A stretch of DNA of 64,000 nucleotides from Carettochelys insculpta (lineage: Eukaryota; Chordata; Testudines; Carettochelyidae): the NCBI RefSeq assembly GCF_033958435.1, contig NC_134147.1:46556001-46620000 (forward strand), read 5' to 3'. The translations under genes and the position numbers were made by a program. Of this stretch, positions 1-11,190 are shown piece by piece (the stretch's first letter is position 1; each line of letters opens with the position of its first letter). Below the pieces are notes generated by a model. That model saw nothing but the letters and a program-made list of their open reading frames with translations. It did no database searches and had not been told where the DNA came from.

Positions 1-1430
1 GCAATTATTCCTGTGGGAATTATGTATGTGTCCCAAGGTAATGGGCATTAAACCTTTTAAATTCACTTTTCTAAAACTTGCACTTAAAATGCAGAGGTAC
101 CTTAGAGGGGGCAATCTACTGTTATTTTAAGGACAGATAATGGAAAAGCTGATGTCTAGATGGAAGAGATTGGTCTCATTATATAACTCGATGACTCTTA
201 ATTAGGGAATTGGGGGGTAGACTCGTGATCTGTATAAAAGTAGTGTGCAAATGACCACCGAGGGAAAGAACAGTGCAGTCAGCAGTGAATGAGGGATTTG
301 AGAAAAAGGAGAAATGACTTCAAAAATAATCTCCTGAGTTGAGGCATTCTGAAAAGAGAGCCTTCTGACAAACCTGCTCTTTTTAACATTTAACCTGCAG
401 GTTTGCCCTGACAGCACGTTTTGTTTAGCTGCAAGAAGAGTGAATCCATGTATCAGAAAAATAAAATGTTCAAAGTTCCTGTGAGGATCTCCTTTTTGCA
501 TCATTATCACTAGGCTCTAAAAGCTGCTATTTATAGAAGGGGGAGGGGAGAAATGGAATAAAACCTCATCCCGTATGAAAGGGTTGAGCAGTATTTATTG
601 CAGCGTGTACCAACTCAAAATGCAGGCAAGGCTCAGGTTCAGTTCTGCACCATGCAAAGTCCAGGCAAGCACAGTACTCATATTCATTTTACTCTGCAGC
701 CTGATACTAAGCTACTGCACACTGATGGAGAGTGTGAGGGCCACGTACCTGAAAGGTGCGGCATGGAAGTCAGTCCCATTCTGCTACCTTCACAACTCTC
801 AGGTCTTATGGTGCTCCAAAGGTGCTGGGCAAGTTCACAACCCCAGAGTAAATTAGAGCAACCCAAACTCTTACTGTGACTGCCCATGACACTGGGGTGG
901 TCCTGCACTGAGGGAATTCTACAGTGGGCCTTCACTGTTCCCTAGTGCCCTTCATCTTCACCAAAGTGGCATGAAGGGGCTCCAGAGGGGCCTGTCTATG
1001 GCCTTAATCATGAGAAGGGTGATCTTGGCCATGGATCTGCAGCAGGTGATCTCAGCCTAAGTGTTCTTCAGGGATTTCCTATTTTTAGATTATGGTCACT
1101 AGCTTTTCAGCATCTCAGCCACGTGGATCTGGTTTACTTTGTGGATTTCCTGTAGTTAGCGACCACTAATACTGACATTCTCAGGAGTGTGGATCTGGTT
1201 TATTCTTATAAAATATTTGCATAACATTAAATATTCAAGTGTCACCTAGAAATGTGTTCTACTAAAGCACCTTGAAAACCCACAAAGTAAGCAAGCCTAA
1301 CTTTTTAACTTCACATATCAAAGACTCGTACAACCCGGAATCATCCTGGCTCCCAGTGATGCACCCTTCATGAGCTGGTAGCAGCCTCTCTACGCAGAGT
1401 CAAGGAGATCAGTGTTGCAAATGGGACCAG
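1..1430. other. Anonymous AT-rich DNA
   Basis: I see no gene, RNA or recognisable mobile element here. Open frames are short, overlap on both strands and show no domain. The first part is AT-rich, and about 640-1010 is more GC-rich but carries no motif I can name. Confidence 0.5.
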
Positions 1431-2300
1431 ATTATATATTAACAATAGCACATTTTTTATTAGTACTAGCAGGGAGCAGGGGCAACTGGTGTCTGTGGCA
1501 GGAGGGGGGACACGGGTGACTGGTGCCTGTGTGGAGGCTCCAAGCGGCTGCACCCTGGCTGGACCCTGCCCTGGCTGTGGACTGGATGCTGCTAGCCTCC
1601 TGCTCTGCCAGTAGCCCACGGAGGCTGGAACTTGTGGTCCCTGCTTCTGGCTGATGGGATGGGTGAGCCTGGCTGAGACAAGACGCCTGGCAGCCAATGC
1701 GATTGGGGAAAAGCCTGTGGCAAAGCAGGGAATGGGGCTTCTCTGGGTGCTGCACACCAGACCCCCACCCCAGGAGACTGGGAGGAGCCCTAGGGGGTAT
1801 GCACTTCTCTCCCTCCCACGTTCCCACCAGCACTGCTCAATAGGGTACTCCCACCTGCTCGCTGGGTGGTGCACCCTGAATCCCCTTCTCCCTGGGTGGC
1901 CCTCCCTGCATTCCTCCTGCTGCAGGCACTGGGGGCTCTGGGGAATGGTCACACTGACTACAGTGGGATGCACAAGGACATGGGCTGCTGGTGAACCAGG
2001 GAGGGGGAAGCTGCAGTCAGAGGGGCATTGGGAGGGGCTGGGGTCGGGGGGGGGGACCGGGAACAGAGGTGTACCCTGGGGAATGTTCACACTGGCTAGA
2101 GTGAGACGTGTGAGGAGATATGCTGGGGGGGAATGCAGCTGGGGGAGAGGGCAGTGTGAGGGGCTGGGGACAGCGGCAGGGGACACAGAGGTGTAGCAGG
2201 AGGAGGAGGACTGCAGGGGCTGCAGTTTGGAAGGCAGGGAATGTTCGCACTGACACCGGTGGGACAGACGGATGGACTGTTGGACACTTCTCTTTTTATG
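1431..2300. repeat. GC-rich block with decayed three-copy tandem repeat
   Basis: A G-rich plus strand creates long open frames on both strands by composition alone. Three copies of a degenerate motif, GGGAATGKTCRCACTG followed by a GTGGGA/GTGAGA-like stretch, begin at 1941, 2079 and 2238, giving spacings of 138 and 159 bp. Each copy is followed by a GGGGCTGGGG-rich arm. This fits an eroded minisatellite or the inside of an unclassified repeat. No coding signal is convincing. Confidence 0.45.
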
Positions 2301-2890
2301 AGTATAAATTCGATCTCTGCTTCTTCCCCCTTCCACCGATACATTTCAGCTACCTTCTTTCCCAGGACCCGGGGCTGACATCTTCAACATCTTCCATGAC
2401 AGTAGCCCTTAAATCTTGTCTAGTCAGTACCCTGCATGACTGTCCTATTTAATAAATACTGTGCTGCGTACTTCTGGGGCTTACGCAAACCAAAATTACG
2501 TGTGCTGCTGGAGTTCCTGGAGGTCAGCAGCCGAAGGCTGTTCCAAATTCTAAAGCAATGGATGTCCTCTGCTGGAAGCTATTGGAACCCCAGCAGTTAC
2601 CCAAGTATGCTACTTTCCAGTGACATGCAAGTGTAACCCCAAATGGCTCAGCTGAACAATGAGACAGGGAAGAAGGCAACCTTCTCTGGGTGACTGAATG
2701 ATTGACAGCAAGGCTGTTATAAATCCCCAGGGTATCATTATGATTATAGTACCCACTGGACCCATCCAGGGCTGGGGTCCTATTGTAGCTGGCACCGTGG
2801 GTATCCTCAAGGAGCAGTTCGTTACCACGAGGAGCTCACAGTATAAAATAGACAAGCCAGCTATGGGAAAGAGAGAGAGGAAGGATTATG
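2301..2890. other. Anonymous DNA
   Basis: No gene or named repeat is seen. Short overlapping frames only. Confidence 0.45.
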
Positions 2891-2892
2891 GT

Positions 2893-2998
2893 ACCAGTTT
2901 CCCAGACAAGAAACGGAGGCAAAAGAGAGGTGAAGTGATTCCCGCCCCCGCCCTCCCAGGTCACACAGGAAACACTTGGCAGAACTGGTAAGGAGAAA
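2893..2998 (+). repeat. MIR-like CORE-SINE 3' relic
   Basis: The stretch contains the block GAGGTGAAGTGATTC followed by AGGTCACACAGGAAAC and a GGCAGAACTGG-like segment. That order is typical of the 3' part of the ancient amniote MIR family. It is a short, diverged piece with a small C-rich insertion near 2940-2955. Assignment rests on remembered family sequence and has not been aligned. Confidence 0.5.
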
Positions 2999-3868
2999 GA
3001 AAGCACTTAGGAATCTGGAGGGACAAGAATTCTTCTTACATCCCACTCTCTCCAGTTTGTCTGGCTCTTCTATGATAAGCTGACCTTCACTCCTGAAACA
3101 GTCATCACAGAAAGATAACTAGAGGTTGGAGAGGTTTTCTTTGGCTACTGAGATCCTAATTTATTTTCCCCTTCCCACATTTTATTTTATTTTACTTTAT
3201 TTTTGCCTACATTAAACTTAATTTCCCACCTACTAGCAGGACAGGCTTGGGGCATCTTTTTACCCTAACAAGAGCTGAGCTCTGGCATGGCATTTTTCTG
3301 TCCACTGAGTCCTCACAAACATTATTTCAGGTCCTTTACATCAGCAACAGGAACTATAGCTTCTGCATGATGAATTGGGAGGGCTGGCTGAGACATCAGT
3401 TCCTACATAGCACCCCACGCGACTCTCCCAAACTTCAGTGCTTCTTCACCCCAGGTTTGGATTTAAAAAGTCTAGTAGTTTGTCTTCCTAGCTTCCATGT
3501 TTTCCTCTATAGCTGCAGCAGAGCAAAATGAATGCTCCAGTCAGAAGAAGTCCTGGAGTCATTGTTGTAAGTGGGACTGTAGCTGCATGAGCCCCTCTGG
3601 TCTTGCAGGAAAATACTCGAATGGAGACACACAAAACAATAAAGAAATGACAAGTCCAGTCAGTCAGGGTCACCTGTAGAGTTCAGTGGCTGCAAACCCC
3701 ATCCTCATCCCACTATGCCTGTACAGTTCTGGATAAACTGCCAGGGCTATCAGAGGTGGGTCCAGGAGGGGCCATTTGGCCTTGGCCTCAAGTACAAAGG
3801 GGGCCACAAATTTAGACATTTAAATATGTTCCGCAACTTGTTTTGATGTACATCCCTATTGAACACAA
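2999..3868. other. Anonymous DNA with short TTTTA-type simple repeat
   Basis: Nothing gene-like is seen. A run of TTTTA-type units lies at about 3178-3206. Confidence 0.45.
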
Positions 3869-3869
3869 T

Positions 3870-4580
3870 AGCTGTGTCTACACGTGCACGCTACTTCGAA
3901 GTAGCGGCACTAACTTCGAAATAGCGCCCGTCGCGGCTACACGCGTCGGGCGCTATTTCGAAGTTAACTTCGACGTTAGGCGGCGAGACGTCGAAGTTGC
4001 TAACCTCACGAGGGGATCGGAATAGCGCCCTACTTCAACGTTCAATGTCGAAGTAGGGACCGTGTAGACGATCCGCGTCCCGCAACGTCGAAATTGCCGG
4101 GTCCTCCATGGCGGCCATCAGCTGGGGGGTTGAGAGATGCTCTCTCTCCAGCCCCTGGAGGGCTCTATGGTCACCGTGGGCAGCAGCCCTTAGCCCAGGG
4201 CTTCTGGCTGCTGCTGCTGCAGCTGGGGATCCATGCTGCAGGCACAGGGTCTGCAACCAGTTGTAGGCTCTGTGTATCTTGTGTTGTATAGTGCAACTGT
4301 GTCTGGGAGGGGCCCTTTAAGGGAGCGACTTGCTGTTGAGTCCGCCCTGTGACCCTGTCTGCGGCTGTGCCTGGCACCCTTATTTCGATGTGTGCTACTT
4401 TGGCGTGTAGACGTTCCCTTGCAGCGCCTATTTCGATGTGGTGCCGTGCATCGTCGAAGTTGAACATCGACATTGCCAGCCCTGGAGGACGTGTAGACGT
4501 TATTCATCGAAATAGCCTATTTCGATGTTGCTACATCGAAATAAGCTATTTCGATGTAGGCTTCACGTGTAGACGTAGCC
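3870..4580 (+). mobile_element. 709-bp non-autonomous DNA transposon, copy 1
   Basis: The ends are inverted repeats: GCTGTGTCTACACGTG at 3871, and the reverse complement GCTACGTCTACACGTG ending at 4579. A second copy of identical length (709 bp between the same terminal bases) lies at 23568-24276 in the same orientation and is clearly closely related. The interior has many TTCGAA/TTCGAT words close to both ends, a GC-rich middle and no transposase frame. The terminal motif is shared with the shorter MITEs of the window, so I place it with them as PIF/Harbinger-like. An exact 3-bp target duplication is not visible for this copy. Confidence 0.8.
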
Positions 4581-4925
4581 ATGTGGCACAGTCTCCCAGC
4601 TTACAGCTGCAAATTGAAGCAAATCAGAGATGTGATTTTTCCCACAATAATTATTGTGTTTGCCTAGAAAAATATTTGTTAAGTAAAAATATTCAGATTA
4701 TGTCTCTTTTGGCACCTTATTTTGTCTTCATGTGTTGTCATGTTTTTTGTTTTTTTTTTTTATTATGGCTAAGGACCTCAAAAGCTGGAATTGGCCCCGT
4801 CCTCCCTGGGAAGGCCTGAGTACTGCTATGAAAAACATCACCTGGGAGAATCCGGAGAGAAATTCTACAAAAGATAGGCAGTGTACATATAAATGAATGT
4901 TCAGGTATTATTATGGGGACCACAG
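4581..4925. other. Anonymous AT-rich DNA with T tract
   Basis: Contains a poly-T tract near 4747-4760 and otherwise nothing recognisable. Confidence 0.4.
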
Positions 4926-4929
4926 TCTT

Positions 4930-5055
4930 GAATACCACTGTGCTGGGCCCTGTCCAAATACAGATAAAATAGTCCTTCCCAAAGAGTTTACAAGCTCAGT
5001 ATAGGACAAGAGACAGCAGACAGACACAGACTGGAGAACAGGGAAACAGGACAAT
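4930..5055 (+). repeat. MIR/L2-like ancient repeat relic
   Basis: GGCCCTGTCCAAATACAGAT, then AGTCCTTCCCAAAGAGTTTACAA and the following CAAGAGACAG resemble the widespread amniote module with CACTGTACAAACA, GTCCCTGCCC, AGAGCTTACA and a GACAAGACAGACA tail. It is diverged and short. I infer an old CORE-SINE or L2-related relic. Confidence 0.45.
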
Positions 5056-6320
5056 ATTGGCCATAAATAATATGTGTAAATTATTTGGCCTTGCTAGGGT
5101 TAAATCAAACCCATAAGGATACTTTAGTATAAGCATTTGTGGTTTAATTTTCACTGTTTGCTTTTTTTGCCTTATTGTTACAGAGTGTGGGATGAGAAAG
5201 GAAAAATATTTCATAAAAAACAAGAAATGAAAGAGGGAAAACACTTTGTTTGTAAGTGCATCAGCCTCTGAGAAAGTACATAATTGTACGTAATCCATGG
5301 ATCATTGGCACGATCAACTGTAATGGCTCCAAAAGAGCCATTGTGTTAATGTGCTGATGAGCAGGGCTGCAGACTCTGCATACTAAAAATCCTCATGCAA
5401 ACCTGAACACTACATTATTGAAATAAGGAACAATGATGGTAAATTCAGTCTAAAATACTGAAGAGGTTAGTCTAAAACATGAAAATGAACTAATTGTTTG
5501 GAAGAAGTACTTTTGTTCTCAAAAAAGAGACGATGATGATGGACTGCTAAAACCAGCATATTCTTGTGGGAAAGACAGAGATTAAAGATCTTCAGGACCA
5601 CAGATTACACAGCAACTTTCTGTGGACAGTAGATATCATAGCCCAGGGGAGGATCATCACATCCTCCCCTAGAGCAGCCGCTGCTGCTGGACCCCAGGTG
5701 CAGGCTTTGGTGGGCAAAATTTTTCCTTTTTATTATGTCCCATGTGGGTTCAAGGGTGTCTGAGGAGACAGTGTGTGCTGTTCATCTTCCTGGGTTCTTC
5801 AGTAATCTCCCTACTCAGTACACCTTCTCCTGGTCATGCTTCTCCAACTCCTTCTTCGACCTGCAGACCTACCTCAGTCTAAGAACCCCAGTATCTTCTT
5901 CATGACTTAGCCCACTGACCATGCTAATATCTGTTTCTTGCCTCCTGCGATGTGTGTGAACTATTTCTCAGTGCCATAGTACAACCACTTCCACAGGGGT
6001 GAGTGGGGGAAGATGGGCCCATCTCCTACTTTAGGTCCCAACCCAAGGACCCTGAAGCTTATAACCTCCAGTCCTTGACAGCAAGAGCTACCTTCCTGCA
6101 GACTGCTAGGAGCACATTCCTCTCTCTTTTGGCTCTCTAAAGCAGCTGACCCTGTTTTGCTCTGCAGCTCCTTTTTATGTGAGACTATTCTACAAATATA
6201 TTAGAAGCAAGGAGAAGACTAAAGACAAGGTCCAACCATTACTCAATAAAAAGTGGAAACGATAATACAAAATGTGGAAATAGCAGAGGTGCTTAATTAG
6301 TGTTACCATAGTTGATCTTT
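5056..6320. other. Anonymous DNA
   Basis: No gene or named repeat is seen. The 5760-6180 part is pyrimidine-rich and gene-free. Confidence 0.45.
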
Positions 6321-6321
6321 C

Positions 6322-6476
6322 AAAATAAAGGACTCCCCTCAGAGCGTGTATCTGTATCAGTATCTACCAACTCATGCTGTAATAGGGTACTATATTTGTT
6401 CCAACACATTAATATGATGTGACTTGATAGATACTGATACACATACACATCCTTTAAAGGTTGTCCTTTTTTATAT
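6322..6476. mobile_element. Short foldback MITE
   Basis: Two inverted arms face each other. The left arm has AAGGACTCCC near 6328 and GTATCTGTATCAGTATCT at about 6348-6365. The right arm is AGATACTGATACACATAC at about 6429-6446, ending in GTCCTTTTTT near 6472. The arms pair over roughly 40 bp with a few mismatches, and the centre is AT-rich. There is no coding capacity. The superfamily cannot be decided from this copy. Confidence 0.6.
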
Positions 6477-6499
6477 AGTAACCTATGCTTAATGACTTC

Positions 6500-7961
6500 T
6501 TCTTTTCAGTTTTCACCAAGAAGATTGGTGGTGATTGGAGTCTTAGCATAGTGACTACCGGAGGGAATGAGGTAGGTTCAGAAGTTAGAATAGGAAAAGA
6601 ATGAGTTAAAAATTACTTTAAAAAGTAGGATGTCGTCAAGTCATCAGGGCCTGATAAAATGCATACTAGAATATACAATGAGATAGAAGAGGTATCTGAG
6701 CCATGAGCTGTCATCTTTGAAAAGCCATGGAGGACAGAGAGATTCGAGAAGACTGGAAAAGGGCAAATACAGTGCCTATCTAAAAATGGGAAATAAGGAC
6801 AACCTAGGAACCTACAGGCCAGTCAGCTTAACTTTTGCGCCAGAAAGATAAAGGAACAAATATTTAAGGAATCTATCTGCAAACATCTAAAAGATAAAAA
6901 GGTAATAAGTGGAAGCATAGATTTGTAAAGGACAAATCACTTCAAACCAACCTGATAACTTTCTTTGATAGGATAACAAGCCTTGTGCATAAGGGGAGAA
7001 GTGGTAGCTATAGTATACCTAGATTTCAGTTAAACATTTGATACAGTTTTGCATCAGTTTCTTATAAATAAACTAGGGAAATACAACCTAGATGGAGATA
7101 CTGTAAGGTGGGTGCAGAGGCAACTGGTGAGGGAAGCCCTCAGGGGGGCACTGGCCATGTGCCCCCTAGCCCAGAGACATGCTGGAACAACCCCCCCCCC
7201 CCGCCCCAAGCCCCACCCCATCCCTGCTCTGCCCTGTCCCCACCCTTCTCTTCCCTGCCCATCTTGTCCTTCAGCCACGCTGCTTCCGGCGAGTGTGGGG
7301 ATGGTCCTGCCCTTCACGCAGACGCACTGGACATAGCATGGCACTGCTAAAGGAAGAGATGGAGTGGGAGCAGTCCCAACTCCTTCCCCGTAGTCAGACA
7401 GCCCAAGACCAGTGAGAGCTAGAGGAAGGCAGCTCTTGAGCATGCTGCTCTTGGGCCTCACTGCTCCATAGGAGGGGTGTGACCAACCCTGCATTCACTA
7501 GAAGTGGCACAGATGGAGAGAGGGGTACATAACTTGCTTTCACACATTACTCCTGAATGGGTGCATAACTGGTTTGACGACTTTTCCCAGAGAGTAGTTA
7601 TCACTTGTTCACAGTCATGCTGGAAGAGTATAGTGAGTGAGGTTCTGCAGGGATCAGTTTTGGGACTGATTCTATTCAATACCTTCATCGATGATTTAGG
7701 TCACTGTGGAGAGAGTATGCTTCTAAAGTTTGTGGGTGATACCAAGCCAGGAGAGGTTGCAAGTGCTTTGGATGACAGGGTCATAATTAAAAATGATCTG
7801 GACAAAGTGAAGAAATGGTCAGAGGTAAACATGGTGAAATTCATTAAGGACAAATGTGAAGTTCTCCACTTAGGAAAGAAAATCAGTTTCACACATATAA
7901 AATGGGAAATGACTGTCTAGGAAGGAGTACAGCAGAAATATCTAGGGGTCATAATATAACC
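6500..7961 (+). mobile_element. CR1 LINE fragment, decayed, ORF2 reverse transcriptase region
   Basis: Translation in mixed frames gives recognisable CR1 ORF2 pieces: the SPGP-like block near 6640, the [11 protein letters not shown] block near 6770-6830, the YLDFS-like block near 7018, the conserved V-L-Q-G-S-V-L-G block near 7640, the FADD equivalent changed to FVGD near 7728, and KWSEV near 7815. It is cut at 7115-7555 by a hAT insertion. Its 3' part is interrupted again at about 7962, and CR1 sequence resumes near 8848. Stops and frameshifts are frequent, so it is dead. Confidence 0.85.
7115..7555. mobile_element. hAT-like insertion inside CR1 with 8-bp target duplication
   Basis: The CR1 text GGTGGGTGCATAACTGG is broken after GGTGGGTG (7107-7114) and resumes at AATGGGTGCATAACTGG (from 7556). 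The flanking 8-mers GGTGGGTG and AATGGGTG match at 6 of 8 positions. The insert starts CAGAGGCAACTGG and ends with the inverted partner whose reverse complement is CAGGAGTAATGTG. TIRs starting CAG plus an 8-bp duplication fit hAT. The interior is GC-rich with a C tract at 7190-7202 and no transposase frame. Confidence 0.7.
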
Positions 7962-8440
7962 CAGTGTTTCCCAATTTTATTTGGCCATGTAACCCTTTTA
8001 AACTCAAAATAATTTTGTGGAATCCCATTCCCAGGTGCTACCTCCCTCAGCCCCTCAAACCCACCCTCTATCTCCAGGCTTTATCTCCCTTAGCCCCCAA
8101 ATATGCCCTACAATGCCCAAGCTTTGCCCCCCATCCAACAAACCTGCCTCCTCTCCCCATGTTTAACCCCTCTCAGCCCCAAACCTGCCCCCTCCATCCC
8201 CAGGATTAACCTGCCTCAGCCCCTAACTAGCTCCAGGACTAACCTGTCTGTGGCGCTGGCTGGGGGTGCTACACTGGATGGCCACATGTGCCCAGGAGAA
8301 GGAAGGCTGACATGAAGGTGTTCCGCTGGTGGGGGTGAGCCAAGCCATGTTCACTGGAGGGCTGTGGCCGCTTGGGTAGAAGGTGTCCCAGGCAGGCTAA
8401 TTGGTACAAAGCATCTCTTTCAGGTCCATATTGTATCTTA
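7962..8440 (+). mobile_element. hAT-type non-autonomous element, right end unclear
   Basis: Starts at CAGTGTTTCCCAATTTTATT, a hAT-type terminus, exactly where the CR1 sequence stops. It continues as a C-rich stretch of loosely repeated CTCAGCCCC/CAAACCTGCC units (8040-8230). I could not find a clear right terminus or the partner 8-mer, so the end coordinate is approximate. Confidence 0.45.
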
Positions 8441-8846
8441 CCAAACATAAAATAAACTGCAGATACAGCTTATATCAGGCAACAAGAAAAACACTAAACA
8501 TCATGCCAGGAAAAACTAATTTGTTTTCAATAAAATATTTTTGTCTGATTCATTAAAAAGATGAGAAGATTTCACCATGATAACAGTTCTCTATTGTTTA
8601 ATGCCTTTTGGGTTCCAGTTTTAATTATAGAGTAATGACTTTATAATTGAGGATTCTGTTTCATTCAGGTATTTACACCTTTCTCTTCTCTACGATATCT
8701 CATGCTATTTATTACAGTCTAATTATGACACCCACTAACTTTCAGATGGGAAAATCCTACATTTTCTATGACAAATTTTTTGTGTGTGGTACATCGCAAA
8801 CTAAAATGATTAAATGTCTAAAAATTCTGAGGGAAAATTGACAGAC
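8441..8846. other. Anonymous AT-rich DNA between hAT and CR1 remnant
   Basis: AT-rich, no gene. It may be the unrecognised right half of the element starting at 7962, or an additional insertion into the CR1. Confidence 0.35.
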
Positions 8847-8847
8847 C

Positions 8848-8935
8848 TGGGTTTGTTTAGTCTGGAAAAGAGAAGATCTGAAAGGGGACATAACAAGCTT
8901 TTAGGTATTTGAAAAATGTAACGAGGTGGTTATTA
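8848..8935 (+). mobile_element. CR1 fragment continuing the 6.5-kb copy
   Basis: The sequence CTGGGTTTGTTTAGTCTGGA, the AAGAGAAGA that follows and GGGGACATAACA match the late ORF2 of the other CR1 copies (compare 61497-61545). It lies in the expected order and strand after the 6500-7961 fragment, so both are probably one old insertion. About 300 bp of CR1 between them is missing. Confidence 0.7.
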
Positions 8936-9820
8936 ATGCAGTCAATGGGGAATTAACAGTCGCAGGGCTCTGGCCCTCTGAGCAAGGCAAAGCAATATTC
9001 ATTTAAGAAGCTCTGGTGCTCTGGGCAGGGGAAAGCAACAGACAGTCTTTTGCCTGGCTTCTGGGCTCATGCAGACAGCAGATAAATAGAGGCTTCTTGC
9101 CTTAAGGTGGGTGGGTGGCCATCCTAGAACTGGGATCAGCAGCAGAAGGTAGGGAACCCAGGACTACCTACTCCACTGGGTCCCAGCCAAGAGCCTTAAT
9201 GAGTAGTGGGGATACCACTGAAACCTGCTGACCAGAACTCTGGGAACACAACCAGACTATTGCTAGTAACAGAGGTGTCCATGGTCGACTTCCTTCTTTC
9301 CCTTCTGAGTCTGGCTCTGTCACCTGGGAGTCCCCTATCACCTCAGAGCACAGAACCAGCTTCTCTGGGTACTGGTCCATTGGCATCCTACCATGTCCTC
9401 TAGGTCCCAGGCATGGCAGAGCACCATCTCGGGTGCAGGCCTCTGCAGCAGGCAAGAGAAGTCTGCTTCTTTCTCTGGCTCTTGTTCAACTGAGCTGCAG
9501 GCCCAACCTTTTAAACACCCTGTACCACTCTTCTCTTTCTGGTGTGGGAGGTGGGTGTGGTTTGCCCGGCTCCAGCCACAGGGAGTGGGCAGGGGAAGAA
9601 TGGACATTCAATTTTATTGTGAGCCCACACTCTCACTACAGAAACTACTAGTTATGACAAGCTGAAATAAAGCTGAAGTGTTATGATGATGGTTGTAATT
9701 AAAGGGTGTCATAAATTGGAATTTTTCATTTCTTTAATGAAGAGTGGGCAAAAATAAAGATTGAGATACACTAAAATACAAATACATTTGAGACTGCTGA
9801 GTGATCTCCTTTCTTTTTTA
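8936..9820. other. Anonymous DNA
   Basis: Moderately GC-rich from 9050 to 9620. Open frames on both strands look compositional and no domain is seen. Confidence 0.4.
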
Positions 9821-9822
9821 TA

Positions 9823-9912
9823 GGGCATCTGATGAAGTGAGTCTGTGCTCACGAAAGCTCATGCTCAAAACTTTTCTGTTAGTTTATAAGGTGCCACAGG
9901 ACCCTTCGTTGC
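9823..9912 (+). repeat. Hammerhead-like/Penelope-type repeat module, copy A
   Basis: A conserved module starts GGGCATCTGATGAAGTGAG and runs through CTCACGAAAGC to GTTAGTTTATAAGGTGCCAC. Core elements are CTGATGA at 9829-9835, a possible 5-bp stem (GTGAG/CTCAC), GAAA at 9853-9856 and a mini-hairpin GC-TCAT-GC before TC at 9865-9866. This resembles a hammerhead ribozyme core with one extra A before stem II and no obvious stem I. Penelope-like retroelements are known to carry hammerhead motifs. The family label is an inference. Confidence 0.5.
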
Positions 9913-10877
9913 CTTTCTTTTTTGTTCTTACTACTTCTCTTCCACTAGCATACAAAAATTTACTGTTATAAATAGACATCAAAAGCTGATGCATGAGTTA
10001 CCCTTGGTGGGAGAGTTACCTTGGTAGCAGAGAGCTCCAGTCAATTATGTCTACACTAATTACAGCTACAAAGACATTGTAGCATAATGAAAAAAACAAC
10101 CATTGCAATGTCATTCATAGCATGTTTTGGACTTTATATTATATTTTCATTTATTAGTGCTGATTTTTATGTTCCCTATCCATTTTCAAAGTTCTGATCA
10201 TAGCGAGGCAATTTCACTCTACTCTACAAGAAGCAATGCTAAAGTTGAAGAAAATGGGCAAATTTAGGAAAGGAACTATATTTCTATAGAGAATAAAAAA
10301 AAGACGTCTTGCCCAAATTCTAGGCCTGTCACCAATTTGTAAGATATTCCTTTTATATTTCCTCAGATCCTAAAGTATCCCACAGGCTCCATTACATTAG
10401 TAACATTTCAGAAATTGTAACAAAAATGGGACATAATCACGAGCACCTTGATGTCTTTGAAAGAGGTCTACTTCCTCGACTAGTTCAAATTGTTTAGCAG
10501 AAAGTTCACACATCCTTCCTGGCTTTCTATTACTATTTATTATTATTCACAGGAAGGGACTCTGAGTATAAGTATGTGGAATACTCAGGAAGAGGAACCT
10601 GATGGGTTTCATGCTATTTTGGGGGAGTGTACAACTTTGCCCCTACCACCTGACCTCAGCCACCATTTAAAGAGTTAGCATTGTCTATCTTTGCAGAGAA
10701 TCTGCACATCTTCCTAAGTCAGTATGATGCAAGACTCATCTGCTTGGAGCCCCCATATGCCTTTATATGGACTACAAGGCTTCCGAACCACCCTATCTGG
10801 AGCAGAGTCATCACTAAAATTCTGAGCAAAGAGTTGCTGGGGAATGTTCTAAGTAAGGTAAGGAATTCCATGAAAAG
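9913..10877. other. Anonymous AT-rich DNA
   Basis: No gene or named repeat is seen. Confidence 0.4.
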
Positions 10878-11190
10878 CAACATGAAGTCTTGTGGCACCT
10901 TATAGACTAACAGATATTTTGGAGCATAAGCTTTTGTGGGCAAAGATCTGCTTCATCAGATGCATGAGTGGGAGTGGGGTTCAGAAGGGTATTTAAAGAG
11001 TGGAGTCCCAGTAAGAGAGAGGGACCCCAATCTTTAAATACCCCTCTGAAACCACCCCCCCATGCATCTGATGAACCCGGTCTTTGCCCACGAAAGCTTA
11101 TGCTCCAAAATATCTGTTAGTCTATAAGGTGCCTCAAGACTTCTTGTTGTTCTTGAAGCAACAGACTAACATGGCTGCCTCTCTGATACT
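10878..11190. mobile_element. Palindromic pair of hammerhead-like/Penelope-type modules
   Basis: Two copies of the module seen at 9823 stand head to head. The minus-strand copy is 10878-11009 and the plus-strand copy 11021-11149, with an 11-bp centre AGTAAGAGAGA. The arms match over about 130 bp with roughly a dozen mismatches, and both contain GCATCTGATGAA, an AAGCTTATGCTCC-like segment and TCTATAAGGTGC. The plus copy continues to ACTAACATGGCTGCCTCTC at about 11190. Inverted terminal tails fit Penelope-like elements. No reverse transcriptase or GIY-YIG frame is present, and no target duplication was found. Confidence 0.65.

Noticed and set aside
1368..2336. 322-codon minus-strand frame
   Set aside because: It lies over the G-rich tandem-repeat block, is Pro/Ser/His-rich and overlaps a plus-strand frame. 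Best explained by composition.
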